Assembly: GCA_945861565.1 (NCBI GenBank)
Contig: CAMAUY010000006.1
Coordinates: 22,211 to 86,210 of the forward strand
Source of the DNA: Akkermansia muciniphila
GTDB taxonomy: Bacteria > Verrucomicrobiota > Verrucomicrobiia > Limisphaerales > UBA9464
Reading direction: 5' to 3'
Length of the DNA stretch: 64,000 nt
Shown here: positions 1 to 9,257 of the stretch, piece after piece
Layout of the letters: each line of letters starts with the position of its first letter
How positions within the stretch are numbered: position 1 is the stretch's first letter
Notes under the pieces: generated by a model
Databases searched by the model: none
What the model was told of the DNA's origin: nothing
What the model saw: only the letters and a program-made list of their open reading frames with translations
Position numbers and translations under genes: made by a program

Positions 1-1
1 C

Positions 2-556
2 GAATTTCTCACCGCCGTGGCCGCCGGCCGCCTCGGCCGCTTAGAAGAGCTTAACCGGCGGTTCTCGGCAGCTGAATCGATTGCCCGTACGAACCAGCCT
101 CAGATCCTCGATCACCGGTTTTATTTCCAATGGGGCGCGGCCGGGGAACGGCTGGGAGATCGTGCCAATGCGGTGGAACATCTCCAGAAATCCCTCGAAC
201 TCAATCCCGATTTCGCCGAAGGACTCAACCACCTTGGGTACCTGTGGGCGGAGAGAAAGGAGAACTTGGATAGGGCTCATGCAATGATCCGAAGGGCGGT
301 CGAGCTTGAACCGGAGAACGAGGCGTATCTTGATAGCCTAGCCTGGGTTTTATTTCAGTTGAATCGGCCCGCGGATGCGCTTCCGTGGATGGAAAAGGCC
401 ATCAAGCTGGCTCCAAAACCCGATCCTACATTGTTCGATCACCACGGCGACATCCTGGCGGTCCTCGGACGGATGCCGGAAGCCCAGGCCGCTTGGAGGA
501 AATCCCTTGCCGTCGTCGACGATCCCGAAGTGCGGCGGAAACTGGATGGTCCGTGA
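2..556 (+). CDS. Tetratricopeptide-repeat protein, 3' part (5' end outside window)
   Basis: The reading frame is open from the first bases of the window, so this is the C-terminal part of a longer protein; the GTG at 17 given in the ORF track is probably internal. At least three TPR-like helical repeats are visible, for example around NAVEHLQKSLELNPDFAEGL, then AHAMIRRAVELEPEN and PWMEKAIKLAPKP. Each carries the usual small/large residue spacing and a closing proline. TPR proteins are protein-protein interaction scaffolds; nothing here names the partner. The C terminus runs to 6 bp before the DUF2203 gene, so the two are probably co-transcribed. Confidence is high for the repeats and low for any specific role. 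Confidence 0.85.
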   Translation, partial: EFLTAVAAGRLGRLEELNRRFSAAESIARTNQPQILDHRFYFQWGAAGERLGDRANAVEHLQKSLELNPDFAEGLNHLGYLWAERKENLDRAHAMIRRAVELEPENEAYLDSLAWVLFQLNRPADALPWMEKAIKLAPKPDPTLFDHHGDILAVLGRMPEAQAAWRKSLAVVDDPEVRRKLDGP

Positions 557-562
557 GCCGCA

Positions 563-946
563 ATGAGCCGACAATTCAAGAGACACTACACGGTGGTCGA
601 GGCCCGGGCGCTGTTGCCTTCGGTGCGCGTTTGGCTTCGGGATCTGCGTCTCATCCGGCAGGAAATTGACGGGATGGACGAACGGTTCCGCGAACAGCTT
701 TATGAGGGGGCTGATCTCGGTGGGCGGATGGTGAATGAATGGGTTCGACGCATGCTTCGGCTTCGCGAGCTCCTTGCCGAATTCACCCGCCGCGATATTC
801 AGATCAAGGATTTCGACCGTGGGCTTATTGACTTCCCATCCCTCCGGGGCGATCGAGAAGTCTTTCTCTGCTGGGAAGAGGATGACGATGATATCGAATT
901 CTGGCACGATCTCGACACCGGCTATGCGGGGCGCGAGAAACTCTGA
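563..946 (+). CDS. DUF2203 family protein
   Basis: A 127-residue protein with the DUF2203 signature: N-terminal RHYTVVEARALLPSVR, a central helical hairpin, then IQIKDFDRGLIDFPSLRGDR, the LCWEEDDDDIEFWH segment and a C-terminal GYAGRE. These blocks (KD...GLIDFP, LCW, FWH, G-GR) are those I associate with the family. The function is unknown; the protein is probably cytosolic because no signal or membrane segment is seen. It follows the TPR gene by 6 bp and precedes the DegT aminotransferase by about 40 bp, so it may share their transcript. Confidence 0.85.
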   Translation: MSRQFKRHYTVVEARALLPSVRVWLRDLRLIRQEIDGMDERFREQLYEGADLGGRMVNEWVRRMLRLRELLAEFTRRDIQIKDFDRGLIDFPSLRGDREVFLCWEEDDDDIEFWHDLDTGYAGREKL

Positions 947-987
947 CTTTCATTTCTCCACCCGGCCGTTCTCGGAGGTTTTTTCAC

Positions 988-2091
988 ATGACGGTTCCAT
1001 TCCTGAATCCGGGAGCGCAGTTCGCAGGGCTTCGCGATGCTCTCCTGGCGGCTCTCGAGAGTTCTCTGGCCCGGGGGCACTTCATTTTGGGGCCCAACGT
1101 CACCGCGTTTGAGGCAGAGGCCGCCGCGTATCTGGGCGTTCGATACGCCGTCGGGGTCAATTCTGGCTCCGACGCCCTCACGCTCGCCCTCAAGGCCCTG
1201 GGGATCGGCCCGGGAGATGAGGTGGTTACCTCCCCGTTCACCTATATTGCCCCCGCTGAAGCGATCCATCAGGTGGGTGCGCAGATAGTCTTTGCCGATA
1301 TCGATCCGAAGACGTTCTGCCTGGATCCGCTGGATGTGGCGCGCCGGATTTCAATTCGCACCCGTGCCGTGATCCCGGTGCATCTCTTCGGCCAGGCCGC
1401 GGATCTTGACGCCCTCGCCGGCGCGATCGGAGACCGCGACATTGCCGTGGTCGAAGATTGCGCCCAATCCATCGGAGCGGAACGAAACGGTCGCCGGGTC
1501 GGTGGATCAGGCCGGGTCGGTTGCTTCAGCTTCTACCCCACCAAAAACCTGGGTGCGGCCGGGGACGGCGGATTGTGCGTCACGGATGACGAAGGCACGG
1601 CAAAAACACTTCGCATGCTCCGGATTCACGGAATTGAAAAGCGCTACCACCACAAATTGCACGGATTCAATTCCCGTCTGGACGACATTCAGGCGGCCAT
1701 TCTTAGGGTAAAGCTTCCGTATCTCGATGCCTGGAATGCTCGCCGCCAGGAAATCGCCAAGCAGTACACAACCGGGTTGGCGGACCTGCCCTTGCAAGTG
1801 CCCGTGACCGGCCGGGCAAATACGCACATCTACCACGTGTACGCCGTCCTGACCGATCGTCGCGATGCGTTGCAAACTCATCTGGCCGCAAATGGGGTTC
1901 CCACGCTGATCTACTATCCGCTGCCGCTGCATCTCCAAGAGGTGTACGCCGATCAGGGTTGGAAGGCAGGGGATTTTCCGGTGGCGGAGGCGACGTCTGC
2001 GCGAATCCTGCCGCTACCCATGTATCCGGAACTATCCGATGAACAGGTGGATTGGGTGATCGCGAAGATGCGCGAATTCTTCGTCAGCTAA
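988..2091 (+). CDS. DegT/DnrJ/EryC1/StrS-family aminotransferase
   Basis: A 367-residue PLP-dependent sugar aminotransferase of the DegT/DnrJ/EryC1/StrS family, which transfers an amino group to keto sugars, usually nucleotide-linked, for cell-surface glycans. Visible family blocks are VPFLNPGAQF at the N terminus, GVNSGSDALTLALKALG, the VEDCAQSIGAERNGR segment that stacks on PLP, and the Schiff-base lysine in FYPTKNLGAAGDGG (about residue 186). RIHGIEKRYHHKLHGFNSRLDDIQAA follows, and the C-terminal half ends with the typical LPLPMYPELSDEQVDWV. Length is normal. The ATG at 988 lies behind a GGAGG at 976-980. The exact sugar substrate cannot be read from sequence. Confidence 0.93.
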   Translation: MTVPFLNPGAQFAGLRDALLAALESSLARGHFILGPNVTAFEAEAAAYLGVRYAVGVNSGSDALTLALKALGIGPGDEVVTSPFTYIAPAEAIHQVGAQIVFADIDPKTFCLDPLDVARRISIRTRAVIPVHLFGQAADLDALAGAIGDRDIAVVEDCAQSIGAERNGRRVGGSGRVGCFSFYPTKNLGAAGDGGLCVTDDEGTAKTLRMLRIHGIEKRYHHKLHGFNSRLDDIQAAILRVKLPYLDAWNARRQEIAKQYTTGLADLPLQVPVTGRANTHIYHVYAVLTDRRDALQTHLAANGVPTLIYYPLPLHLQEVYADQGWKAGDFPVAEATSARILPLPMYPELSDEQVDWVIAKMREFFVS

Positions 2092-2144
2092 CGCTCCAAC
2101 TCCGCTCGTCGCACTACGGCGCGCGCCATCGCTTCATTGGTTTC

Positions 2145-4925
2145 ATGGATCCCTCGCTCGTACTCACTCCTCACGGACGCCTTTTCGTACCCCAAATCAC
2201 CGATTCTTCCGAGGCGGTGCGGATGGAGTCGCCTTCGGCCACGCGGCAGTGGCAGTGGGCCGAAGCGTTTGCGGAGTCCTCGGCGGCGGGGTTGCTCGCG
2301 TTGGCGGGACAATCGATGGGCGATTTCGCGCATTTGCCAGCCGCTCTCTTTTGGCGCGAGTTCGCAAATCGTTATCTAGAAATGCTCGCCCACTCGCCCG
2401 ACGTTCCGGACGGCGAGATTCCACCGCCGCTGCCTGCACCGCGCGAGGTGTTTCCCGAATGGGTTTTGCGTTTTCCGGCCATGCCAGGCGCTGAATACGC
2501 TTCCCTGGAAATTTTTGTGCGATTGTGGGATGAATTGGGTCGACACATTGTTGGGCAGATTCCCGCGGGCCAGAGTCAAAGGAAATGGCTCCAGACGCAT
2601 TTTCCTGCCCTCTCCTTGCTCGGGAAGGTCACGTTTCATTTGGCGGAGAACAAACGCACGCCAGCCACCCCGTTTGCGTTCATGGCGACTTATACGCATC
2701 GGCTTTCCGCCCAGGAAAAACCGGTTCACCTGCCGCTGGCACGAGCGCTTCAGGAGTTCGCCGGTGCCCAAAACCAGGCGGCCTTACGATCGCTGCTCGA
2801 GCCGGTCCAACGGGCCAGCGAAAAGAGCAAATGGGTGCGTGAGTTGCTCGATTCCCGGCGGGTCTTTCAACCGCAGGCCTGGACGCCTACCGATGCCTAT
2901 GAATTCTTGCGCGAAGTCAGTGTGATTGAGCAGTCCGGCATCACGACCCGAATACCGGACTGGTGGAAGGGCGGTCGCGGTCCCCGTCCAACGGTTAAAG
3001 TCAGAGTTGGCGGCAATCCCGATTCGGTGCTCGGGCTTGATACGATGCTGGATTTTGCCGTTGAAAAATCGCTTGGCAATGAATCGCTTTCCGAAGAGGA
3101 GTGGCGGCAGTTAATGGCTGCGGGGACTGGACTTGTGCAGCTCCGCGGTCAATGGGTCGAAGCAAATTCAGAGAAACTTCAGGCAGTTCTGGATCACTGG
3201 AAATCCGTGCAACGCCAGGTGGGCGGGGACGGAGTTTCGTTCCTCGACGGCATGCGTCTTATCTCGGGCTTGCCGACCGGTGATCGCCTGAGTGACGCCA
3301 CCAGCGACGGGGTGGCGGACACCGCGGATTGGTCCGAGGTCACTGCTGGCGGTTGGCTCCAGGAAACCCTCGAACGATTGCGTCAACTGAACGGTCCACC
3401 CGGATTAGCAACCGTCTGGGACCACCAGCGGGATGGTCAATTGCAGGCCATACTGCGCCCATATCAAGTGACCGGCACGGAGTGGCTCTGGTTCCTTCAG
3501 AATATTGGACTCGGGGCGTGTCTGGCGGATGACATGGGGTTGGGCAAGACGATTCAAGTGATCGCGCTCCTGCTCCGATTGAAGCACGGACCCCGCCTGG
3601 CAGGACGCGGCTCCAAGTCCACCACGGCGCCGTCTTTGCTCATCGTTCCTGCCTCATTGCTGGGTAATTGGAAGAACGAGCTTTCACGGTTTGGCCCTTC
3701 GTTGCGCGTCGGCTTTGCCCATCCGGCGGAAACACCCACTGAACGTTGGAGTTCGGATGCGGCCGCGGGGGAGTTTCTCCGTGAGCAGGATCTCGTGGTG
3801 ACGACCTATGGCCAGACGCTCCGGCTGTCGTGGTTGAAGGACTACACATGGAACCTCCTGGTGATCGATGAGGCCCAGGCGATCAAGAACCCGGGTGCCC
3901 GCCAAACCCGCGCACTCAAAGCACTCCGGTCACGCGCGCGGATCGCCCTCTCCGGAACGCCCGTGGAAAATCGCCTCAGTGACCTCTGGTCGCTCTACGA
4001 TTTTCTCAATCCGGGCCTGCTTGGAAATGGGACGGATTTTTCGCGTTTTGTCAAAAAGATCCAACAAACGGACTCGCCCGATTTTAGTCCCCTGCGACGT
4101 CTGGTACGCCCTTATCTGTTGCGACGATTGAAGACGGACCGCTCGGTGATCGCAGATTTACCGGACAAGACCGAGGTGACGACCTGGTGTTCCCTGACAA
4201 AGCCGCAGGCGGTTCTTTATCAGAAAAGCGTGGAAGAACTGGAGGAAAGACTCGAGGAATCCGTGGATGGCATCCAACGGCGGGGCCTCGTGCTGTCGTT
4301 CCTGATGCGGTTCAAACAGATTTGCAATCATCCCACGCAATGGACGGGGCTGGGAGGTTATCCCGCGGGCGAAAGCGGCAAGTTCCAGCGGATTTCAGAA
4401 CTGGTTGAAGAAATGGCGTCCCGACAAGAAAAGGTTCTCATTTTCACCCAGTTTCGCGAACTGACCCTACCGCTTGCGGCGCACCTCGGTCCGATCTTTG
4501 GACGGACCGGCCTCACCCTGGACGGCACCACGCCGATCAAACAGCGGCAGCAACGAGTCGCCGATTTTCAGCGTGAGGAGGGGCCTCCGTTCTTCGTTCT
4601 TTCCCTGAAAGCGGGTGGCACAGGACTCAACCTGACGGCTGCCAACCATGTCATTCATTTCGATCGATGGTGGAATCCAGCGGTCGAGAACCAGGCGACG
4701 GATCGTGCGTTTCGGATCGGCCAGAGGAAGAACGTACTGGTTCACAAGTTTGTCTGCCGCGGGACCATTGAGGAGCGCATTGACCAGCTACTTCTGGAGA
4801 AAAAAAGACTAGCGGACTCGGTGCTGGGAAGTGAGGGTGGTGCCGAGAAACTTCTCACTGAAATGTCCAACGATCAATTGCTTAGGTTCGTCTCGCTCGA
4901 CCTGAATTCCGCGGGGCACGATTAG
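2145..4925 (+). CDS. SNF2-family DEAD/DEAH helicase with SNF2-associated N-terminal domain
   Basis: A 926-residue Swi2/Snf2-type ATPase. The N-terminal ~430 residues look like the SNF2-associated DUF3670 module of bacterial homologues (LGLDTMLDFAVEKSLGNESL region). The motor follows: motif I LADDMGLGKT near residue 461, Walker B VIDEAQ near 574, SGTPVENRLSDLWSL, and the helicase C half with GGTGLNLTAANHVIHFDRWWNP and QATDRAFRIGQ near 856. The ORF track start at 2052 overlaps the aminotransferase by 40 bp; I prefer the ATG at 2145 (MDPSLVLTPHGRLFVPQ). Such proteins translocate on duplex DNA and remodel protein-DNA complexes. The SWIM gene 50 bp downstream is a recurrent bacterial partner. The biological process it serves is unknown. 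Confidence 0.93.
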   Translation: MDPSLVLTPHGRLFVPQITDSSEAVRMESPSATRQWQWAEAFAESSAAGLLALAGQSMGDFAHLPAALFWREFANRYLEMLAHSPDVPDGEIPPPLPAPREVFPEWVLRFPAMPGAEYASLEIFVRLWDELGRHIVGQIPAGQSQRKWLQTHFPALSLLGKVTFHLAENKRTPATPFAFMATYTHRLSAQEKPVHLPLARALQEFAGAQNQAALRSLLEPVQRASEKSKWVRELLDSRRVFQPQAWTPTDAYEFLREVSVIEQSGITTRIPDWWKGGRGPRPTVKVRVGGNPDSVLGLDTMLDFAVEKSLGNESLSEEEWRQLMAAGTGLVQLRGQWVEANSEKLQAVLDHWKSVQRQVGGDGVSFLDGMRLISGLPTGDRLSDATSDGVADTADWSEVTAGGWLQETLERLRQLNGPPGLATVWDHQRDGQLQAILRPYQVTGTEWLWFLQNIGLGACLADDMGLGKTIQVIALLLRLKHGPRLAGRGSKSTTAPSLLIVPASLLGNWKNELSRFGPSLRVGFAHPAETPTERWSSDAAAGEFLREQDLVVTTYGQTLRLSWLKDYTWNLLVIDEAQAIKNPGARQTRALKALRSRARIALSGTPVENRLSDLWSLYDFLNPGLLGNGTDFSRFVKKIQQTDSPDFSPLRRLVRPYLLRRLKTDRSVIADLPDKTEVTTWCSLTKPQAVLYQKSVEELEERLEESVDGIQRRGLVLSFLMRFKQICNHPTQWTGLGGYPAGESGKFQRISELVEEMASRQEKVLIFTQFRELTLPLAAHLGPIFGRTGLTLDGTTPIKQRQQRVADFQREEGPPFFVLSLKAGGTGLNLTAANHVIHFDRWWNPAVENQATDRAFRIGQRKNVLVHKFVCRGTIEERIDQLLLEKKRLADSVLGSEGGAEKLLTEMSNDQLLRFVSLDLNSAGHD

Positions 4926-4974
4926 TGTTTATTCGCCTTCTCGAGATTCGCGCCCTAAACCTTCCGCAACTTCG

Positions 4975-5874
4975 ATGTCCTGGCACCAATTTCGCCCCTA
5001 CGTTTCCGTCGCCCAACGGCGGCAGCAAGCCGCAATGACCGCCAAGAAAATGGCGAAGCAAGGGCAGGCATTATCGCCGGTGCAACCGGAGGGGCGGGCG
5101 ATAGCAACAACTTTTTGGGGCCTGGCTTGGTGCACCAACCTGGAATCCTATAGCGACTATTCGAACCGACTTCCGAGAGGGCGCACGTACCTCCGTAACG
5201 GGTCGGTTATTGACCTCCAAATTGCGCCCGCTCTTATCACGGGCTTGGTACAGGGCTCATCTCTGTACAAGATCCGGATCCAGATTGAATCGCTCCCCGG
5301 CTCCCGTTGGAAATCATTCTGTGCCGACAGTGCGGGTAAAGTTACGAGCCTGCTCGATTTGCTCCAGGGTCGCCTTTCGAAAGGTGTCCTCGAAGCGATC
5401 GCCCGTCCGGCCGATGGATTATTTCCCACTTCGAAGCAGATCAAGATGTCCTGCTCCTGCCCGGATTCGGCGGGATTGTGCAAGCATCTTGCCGCGGTGC
5501 TGTATGGAGTCGGCACGCGCCTCGATGAAAAGCCGGAACTTTTCTTTACGCTCCGTTCCGTTGACATGAAGGATTTGATCAGTGCCGCCACGGCGTCGGC
5601 AACTCAATCGAGCGCGATTCAACGCGGAAATCGTTCGTTGGAAGGAGAAGATCTCAGTGCCTTGTTTGGCGTGGACGTCGAGTCCTCCGCTGTCGATGTG
5701 CCTGCGCGGAAGTCGGACCCGAAGCTCCGCAAAAAGCCGAAGAGACCAGTGAAGTCCCTCAAAGCGGCTGCGGCCGAACCTATGCCCGTGCCCATTGTTC
5801 CGGTTAAGAAGGCATCAGCCCCGCGGAAGTTCCGGGCCACTGCCTCGGCGGCAAAAAAGAGGTCTTCGAAATAA
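4975..5874 (+). CDS. SWIM zinc-finger domain protein
   Basis: A 299-residue protein with one SWIM zinc finger, CSCPDSAGLCKH (pattern CxC-x6-CxH), at about residues 159-170, flanked by the usual GLAWCTNLESYSDYSNRLPRGRTYLRNGSV block. The C-terminal ~80 residues are basic, Lys/Ala/Pro-rich and probably disordered (KLRKKPKRPVKSLKAAAAEP...), reminiscent of a nucleic-acid-binding tail. SWIM fingers bind DNA or proteins. Small SWIM proteins are often encoded next to SNF2 helicases, as here (gap about 50 bp, same strand), so a joint role in DNA transactions is likely but inferred. Confidence 0.88.
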   Translation: MSWHQFRPYVSVAQRRQQAAMTAKKMAKQGQALSPVQPEGRAIATTFWGLAWCTNLESYSDYSNRLPRGRTYLRNGSVIDLQIAPALITGLVQGSSLYKIRIQIESLPGSRWKSFCADSAGKVTSLLDLLQGRLSKGVLEAIARPADGLFPTSKQIKMSCSCPDSAGLCKHLAAVLYGVGTRLDEKPELFFTLRSVDMKDLISAATASATQSSAIQRGNRSLEGEDLSALFGVDVESSAVDVPARKSDPKLRKKPKRPVKSLKAAAAEPMPVPIVPVKKASAPRKFRATASAAKKRSSK

Positions 5875-6038
5875 TCCCGCTTTCTTCGAGAGTCTAGATT
5901 CAATCAGTCAACCATCCATCCAGCGCAGTGTTCGAACATTCTGAGGCCCTGCGTCTGAAGGCTCGCAGCTTTCAGCTGGGCTGTGAGTCATTTTACGGTC
6001 AATTAAGAATTGGAGACAGGTCATTGCCTGGAAGGAAC

Positions 6039-7754
6039 TCACACCGTCGGTTTCGCTCGATTGGCGGTCTCGAGGATGGCATCAAGTACTTGGGACACTT
6101 CGGAGGCGATTTCTTTGACCGGGATGACGTCCGCGAGGCCGTGATAGTCGCGTTTGAAAGTTCTCTGCGGTGTGCCCAGCCGCTCATAAAACAGTTTGAA
6201 CAGGGGATCAAGAAAGTCATCCGTCACTTTAATATCTGGCCCCCAGGGATCGGGTTTGTTGGTGAGGCGCAACGCGTTAACTAGTTCGCCGACGCACGTC
6301 TCGAGGATGGCGAGGCGGTTCTTACGTTCGGCTTGCTCGATCAAGTCGTCGCTGCGGAGTCCGATCTGGATGAACGCACGCAAACTAGCCGGTGTGACGA
6401 GATAGTTTTCGATTTCACGCCGCGACCACATACGCTCGATCAGTTGCGAACCCGTTTGCAGTTCCTTTTCCAGCCGGTCGAAGAGCGCCAAGCCGACGAG
6501 GTCGGGTTTAGCTTCGCGCAACCCCAGATAATGTTGGCGGGCTTCCTGGGGCTGATTTGAGCCAAGGTGAATCACGGGAACCGAGTCGTGAAGAAGGGAG
6601 GCTGCGGGGTGTTGGGTGCGCGCGGCGAGACTACGAAGGATGACAAGATCGGTCGAGCCTTCCAGGTAGAGCATCCAACCTTTTTGTTCGGCAAGGTAGT
6701 AATCCGCCATGCGGATGCTTTCGAGAGCCTTTTTCACCTGGCTACGGGAGCGGGCGTCGACGCGGTGAGGCTTCCCCACAAACGCAATGACCACGTCGCG
6801 TTCCGCTGCTTCCTGAAGGACGATTTCAGAATGGCTGGCAGCGATGATCTGCGAGCGCTGCTGGGCGGCGATGTCTGTTAGCAGATTGTAAACATCGCGC
6901 TGGCGGAGGATTTCAAGATGGGCGTCTGGTTCATCGAGCAGGAGGATTGCGCCCGGATTGGCGAGCATGTAGCTGAGCAGCAGAAGAACTTGTTGGCATC
7001 CCCGACCGGACGACGACAAGTCGAGCTCGACACCCGAATTCTCGCGATAGCCCAGGGAAAGTTCGGCGCGCTCCTTGATATAGGTGGGTTCGAGCAGCGT
7101 GATGTGGAACAGGGTGCGGATATGCTCGACGAGAGCCTGCCACGCGCTCTTGTCCTCGCGGGAGGACAGTTGCCAGCAAAGGTTGCGGAGCACCTCGGCC
7201 GTTCTGCCTTCACCGATAAGGACGCTGATTTCGCCGCCCTCCTTTCGGTGTTCGCGCTCGGCGAGGCCCGACATGGGCGGGAGAAAAACGATGGGGTGAC
7301 GTCGAGCTCCCTCCGGAACTTTTCCGTCGGCCGTATCTTTCAACCGGCAGTAGAAGGATTCCTCGTTGGCGTAGTAAAATTCCATCGAGCAAATCCATGG
7401 CTTATCCTCGTGCACACCCTCCGCCGTCAGTGTGATGTAAACCTTTTCGGTTCTTTGCTTGCCTTCATCGGACTTGGTGTCCTGCGTGTGAAGGTCGTTC
7501 CAAAGCAGCCGCGCGCTGGGGATGGGAATGGGATACAAATCCCGGCGGTTGATGGTGACGCCTTTGCGTTCGCTGGCGGCACTGTCATCGCGCTTTTCGG
7601 TCCAACGCCGCCAGCCGACATCCCATAGCGTCATCGCCTGCAGCGCGGAAGTCTTGCCGGAGTTGTTGGGCCCTACGAGAACCACGGCGTTGCCGAGTTC
7701 CAGCGTCGCGTATTCGAGTCGCTTGAAATTGGAGATGGTAAAGCGAGTGATCAT
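6039..7754 (-). CDS. OLD-like AAA ATPase with C-terminal TOPRIM-type domain
   Basis: A 571-residue single-polypeptide ATPase. The N terminus is ABC/SMC-like: MITRFTISNFKRLEYATLEL, Walker A GPNNSGKTSALQAM, signature-like LSSSGRGCQQVLLLLSYML, Walker B ILLLDEPDAHLE, and an SHSEIVLQEA H-loop. After about residue 345 comes a TOPRIM-like segment: YLEGSTDLVILRSLA supplies the first acidic residue, LALFDRLEKE lies where the DxD is expected but is not a clean DxD, and RREIENYLV resembles the post-TOPRIM block of OLD proteins. OLD-type nucleases act on DNA and several are phage-defence effectors. No UvrD-like GajB partner is adjacent, so this would be a solitary version. A non-defence repair role is equally possible, and the imperfect DxD makes nuclease activity uncertain. 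Confidence 0.82.
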   Translation of the reverse strand: MITRFTISNFKRLEYATLELGNAVVLVGPNNSGKTSALQAMTLWDVGWRRWTEKRDDSAASERKGVTINRRDLYPIPIPSARLLWNDLHTQDTKSDEGKQRTEKVYITLTAEGVHEDKPWICSMEFYYANEESFYCRLKDTADGKVPEGARRHPIVFLPPMSGLAEREHRKEGGEISVLIGEGRTAEVLRNLCWQLSSREDKSAWQALVEHIRTLFHITLLEPTYIKERAELSLGYRENSGVELDLSSSGRGCQQVLLLLSYMLANPGAILLLDEPDAHLEILRQRDVYNLLTDIAAQQRSQIIAASHSEIVLQEAAERDVVIAFVGKPHRVDARSRSQVKKALESIRMADYYLAEQKGWMLYLEGSTDLVILRSLAARTQHPAASLLHDSVPVIHLGSNQPQEARQHYLGLREAKPDLVGLALFDRLEKELQTGSQLIERMWSRREIENYLVTPASLRAFIQIGLRSDDLIEQAERKNRLAILETCVGELVNALRLTNKPDPWGPDIKVTDDFLDPLFKLFYERLGTPQRTFKRDYHGLADVIPVKEIASEVSQVLDAILETANRAKPTV

Positions 7755-7857
7755 TAGCGGTATTCTATAAGCGACATGGTGTTACAGACGGTGCAATCCA
7801 AGGCATTCAGAGCCATGGTGAATTAAAGTGCAACCGTCGGCGAGCCGGTTTTCAGGC

Positions 7858-8997
7858 TCAATCGTTTCGTAGCCACGCCTTGGTCCCGGCTTGAGATCGA
7901 CGTTTATTGACCCGGTACGTGTGCTCCTTGCGTCCTTCGGATGTGGCGGCGAGCTCGCTTTGGAGTTTGAGAAAACTCGCATACCGTTCACTCGCCAATT
8001 GGCCGGCGTCCACGGCGGCCTTCACGGCACAGCCCGGTTCTTTGTTGTGCGTGCAATCTCGAAATCGACAACCTGCACCGAATGCCATTAGATCCGGGAA
8101 TGTCTCGCCGAGACCCCCGCCTCCGACCCACATGTGAAACTCCCGCATCCCGGGCGTGTCAATCACAAGACCGCCACAGGGAAGGGCAATGAGCTCCCGC
8201 CAGGTGGTCGCGTGGCGCCCCTTCGAGTCGCTGTCACGAACTTCCAGTGTCGGTTGGGTTGCCTCGCCCAGGAGTCGGTTGATCAGACTCGATTTGCCAA
8301 CCCCCGATGTGCCGATGAATACGACCGTCGAGCCAGGGGTGATGAATTCCCGCAGTTGACCAATGCCCTTCCGCGTCTTGGCGCTGACCAAAATGACGGG
8401 GATGTCGCCCGTCGCCTTCCGGATCTCGGCGACCCGCTCATCGACCTCGTCACACAAGTCTGCCTTATTGAGGAGTACCACGGGGCGCCCACCCCCTTCG
8501 TGGACCATGACAAGAAACCGCTCGAGTCGACGCAGGTTGAAGGTCGCGTCTAATGCCTGGACGACGAATACCGTGTCGATGTTGGTTGCCAGCACTTGCT
8601 TCGCCATCTCCCGGCCGGTGACCTTGCGGGTCAAGGTTGTGCGACGGGGCAGGACGGCGCGTATGACGGCCTTCTCCTCGCCCGGTTGTCGGGCGATGGC
8701 GACCCAATCCCCCACTTTCGGGAGCGCGGAGTTTGTCCCACGGCGGTGATGGAGTTCACCCGCGATGACCGCCAGCAGGTCGCCCTGCTCTCCGACAACG
8801 GTATAGAAATGTTTGTCTTCCGTCACCACCCGAGCCGGCGTCAGTCCTTGGGCGTGAAAGGGCGTAAACGCATTCGCGAAGAAGGGGTTCCATCCGAGAG
8901 AGGCAAGTTCCATGCGGGCGGTTGGGTCATCCGGCAGGGGGGCCGCAAGGGAGACGCCGGAAGCGGTGAACGTTCCCGGGGCATCGATGGCCGGCAT
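7858..8997 (-). CDS. rsgA: Ribosome small-subunit-dependent GTPase A
   Basis: A 379-residue circularly permuted GTPase that checks late 30S subunit maturation and is activated by the ribosome. The permuted motif order is clear: G4 NKAD near residue 174, then G1 GTSGVGKSS near 226, then G3 DTPG near 279. An N-terminal OB-fold region precedes the G domain, and a zinc-binding C-terminal module carries GCRFRDCTHNKEPGCAV. Length is typical. The short ~30-residue N-terminal extension before LASLGWNPFF is common in homologues. It lies upstream of the OLD-like gene on the same strand with a 100-bp gap; there is no obvious functional link. Confidence 0.96.
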   Translation of the reverse strand: MPAIDAPGTFTASGVSLAAPLPDDPTARMELASLGWNPFFANAFTPFHAQGLTPARVVTEDKHFYTVVGEQGDLLAVIAGELHHRRGTNSALPKVGDWVAIARQPGEEKAVIRAVLPRRTTLTRKVTGREMAKQVLATNIDTVFVVQALDATFNLRRLERFLVMVHEGGGRPVVLLNKADLCDEVDERVAEIRKATGDIPVILVSAKTRKGIGQLREFITPGSTVVFIGTSGVGKSSLINRLLGEATQPTLEVRDSDSKGRHATTWRELIALPCGGLVIDTPGMREFHMWVGGGGLGETFPDLMAFGAGCRFRDCTHNKEPGCAVKAAVDAGQLASERYASFLKLQSELAATSEGRKEHTYRVNKRRSQAGTKAWLRND

Positions 8998-9032
8998 TCG
9001 TGTTGATCATGGCTCGGGCGGAGTAGGCTCGT

Positions 9033-9245
9033 TCATCGCATTTCGATGATCGCTGGTTTCTGCACGAGCCAAACCTTGTGGACCTCGGCTTTCTTCCGAT
9101 TCGAGCTCGTCGGATAGTTGGCCACTTTCATTTGGCCGTCGAGGTGTTTTGCGTTTTGGGACGTGGCGGCAAGGGGGAAGAAGTAAGGGCCCGTTGCCGT
9201 CCTGTCGATGCAGCATTTCTCTTTGCCACCGGCCCGGGACCTCAC
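9033..9245 (-). CDS. Possible small hypothetical protein upstream of rsgA
   Basis: A 70-codon frame reading MRSRAGGKEKCCIDRTA... and ending ...VHKVWLVQKPAIIEMR, with a plausible codon pattern in its second half. It sits 35 bp upstream of rsgA on the same strand and antisense to the leader of the glycerate kinase gene. I recognise no family, and there is no clear ribosome-binding site. It may be chance; it is listed only because this 250-bp stretch holds nothing better. Confidence 0.22.
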   Translation of the reverse strand: MRSRAGGKEKCCIDRTATGPYFFPLAATSQNAKHLDGQMKVANYPTSSNRKKAEVHKVWLVQKPAIIEMR

Positions 9246-9257
9246 ACACTTTCACTC

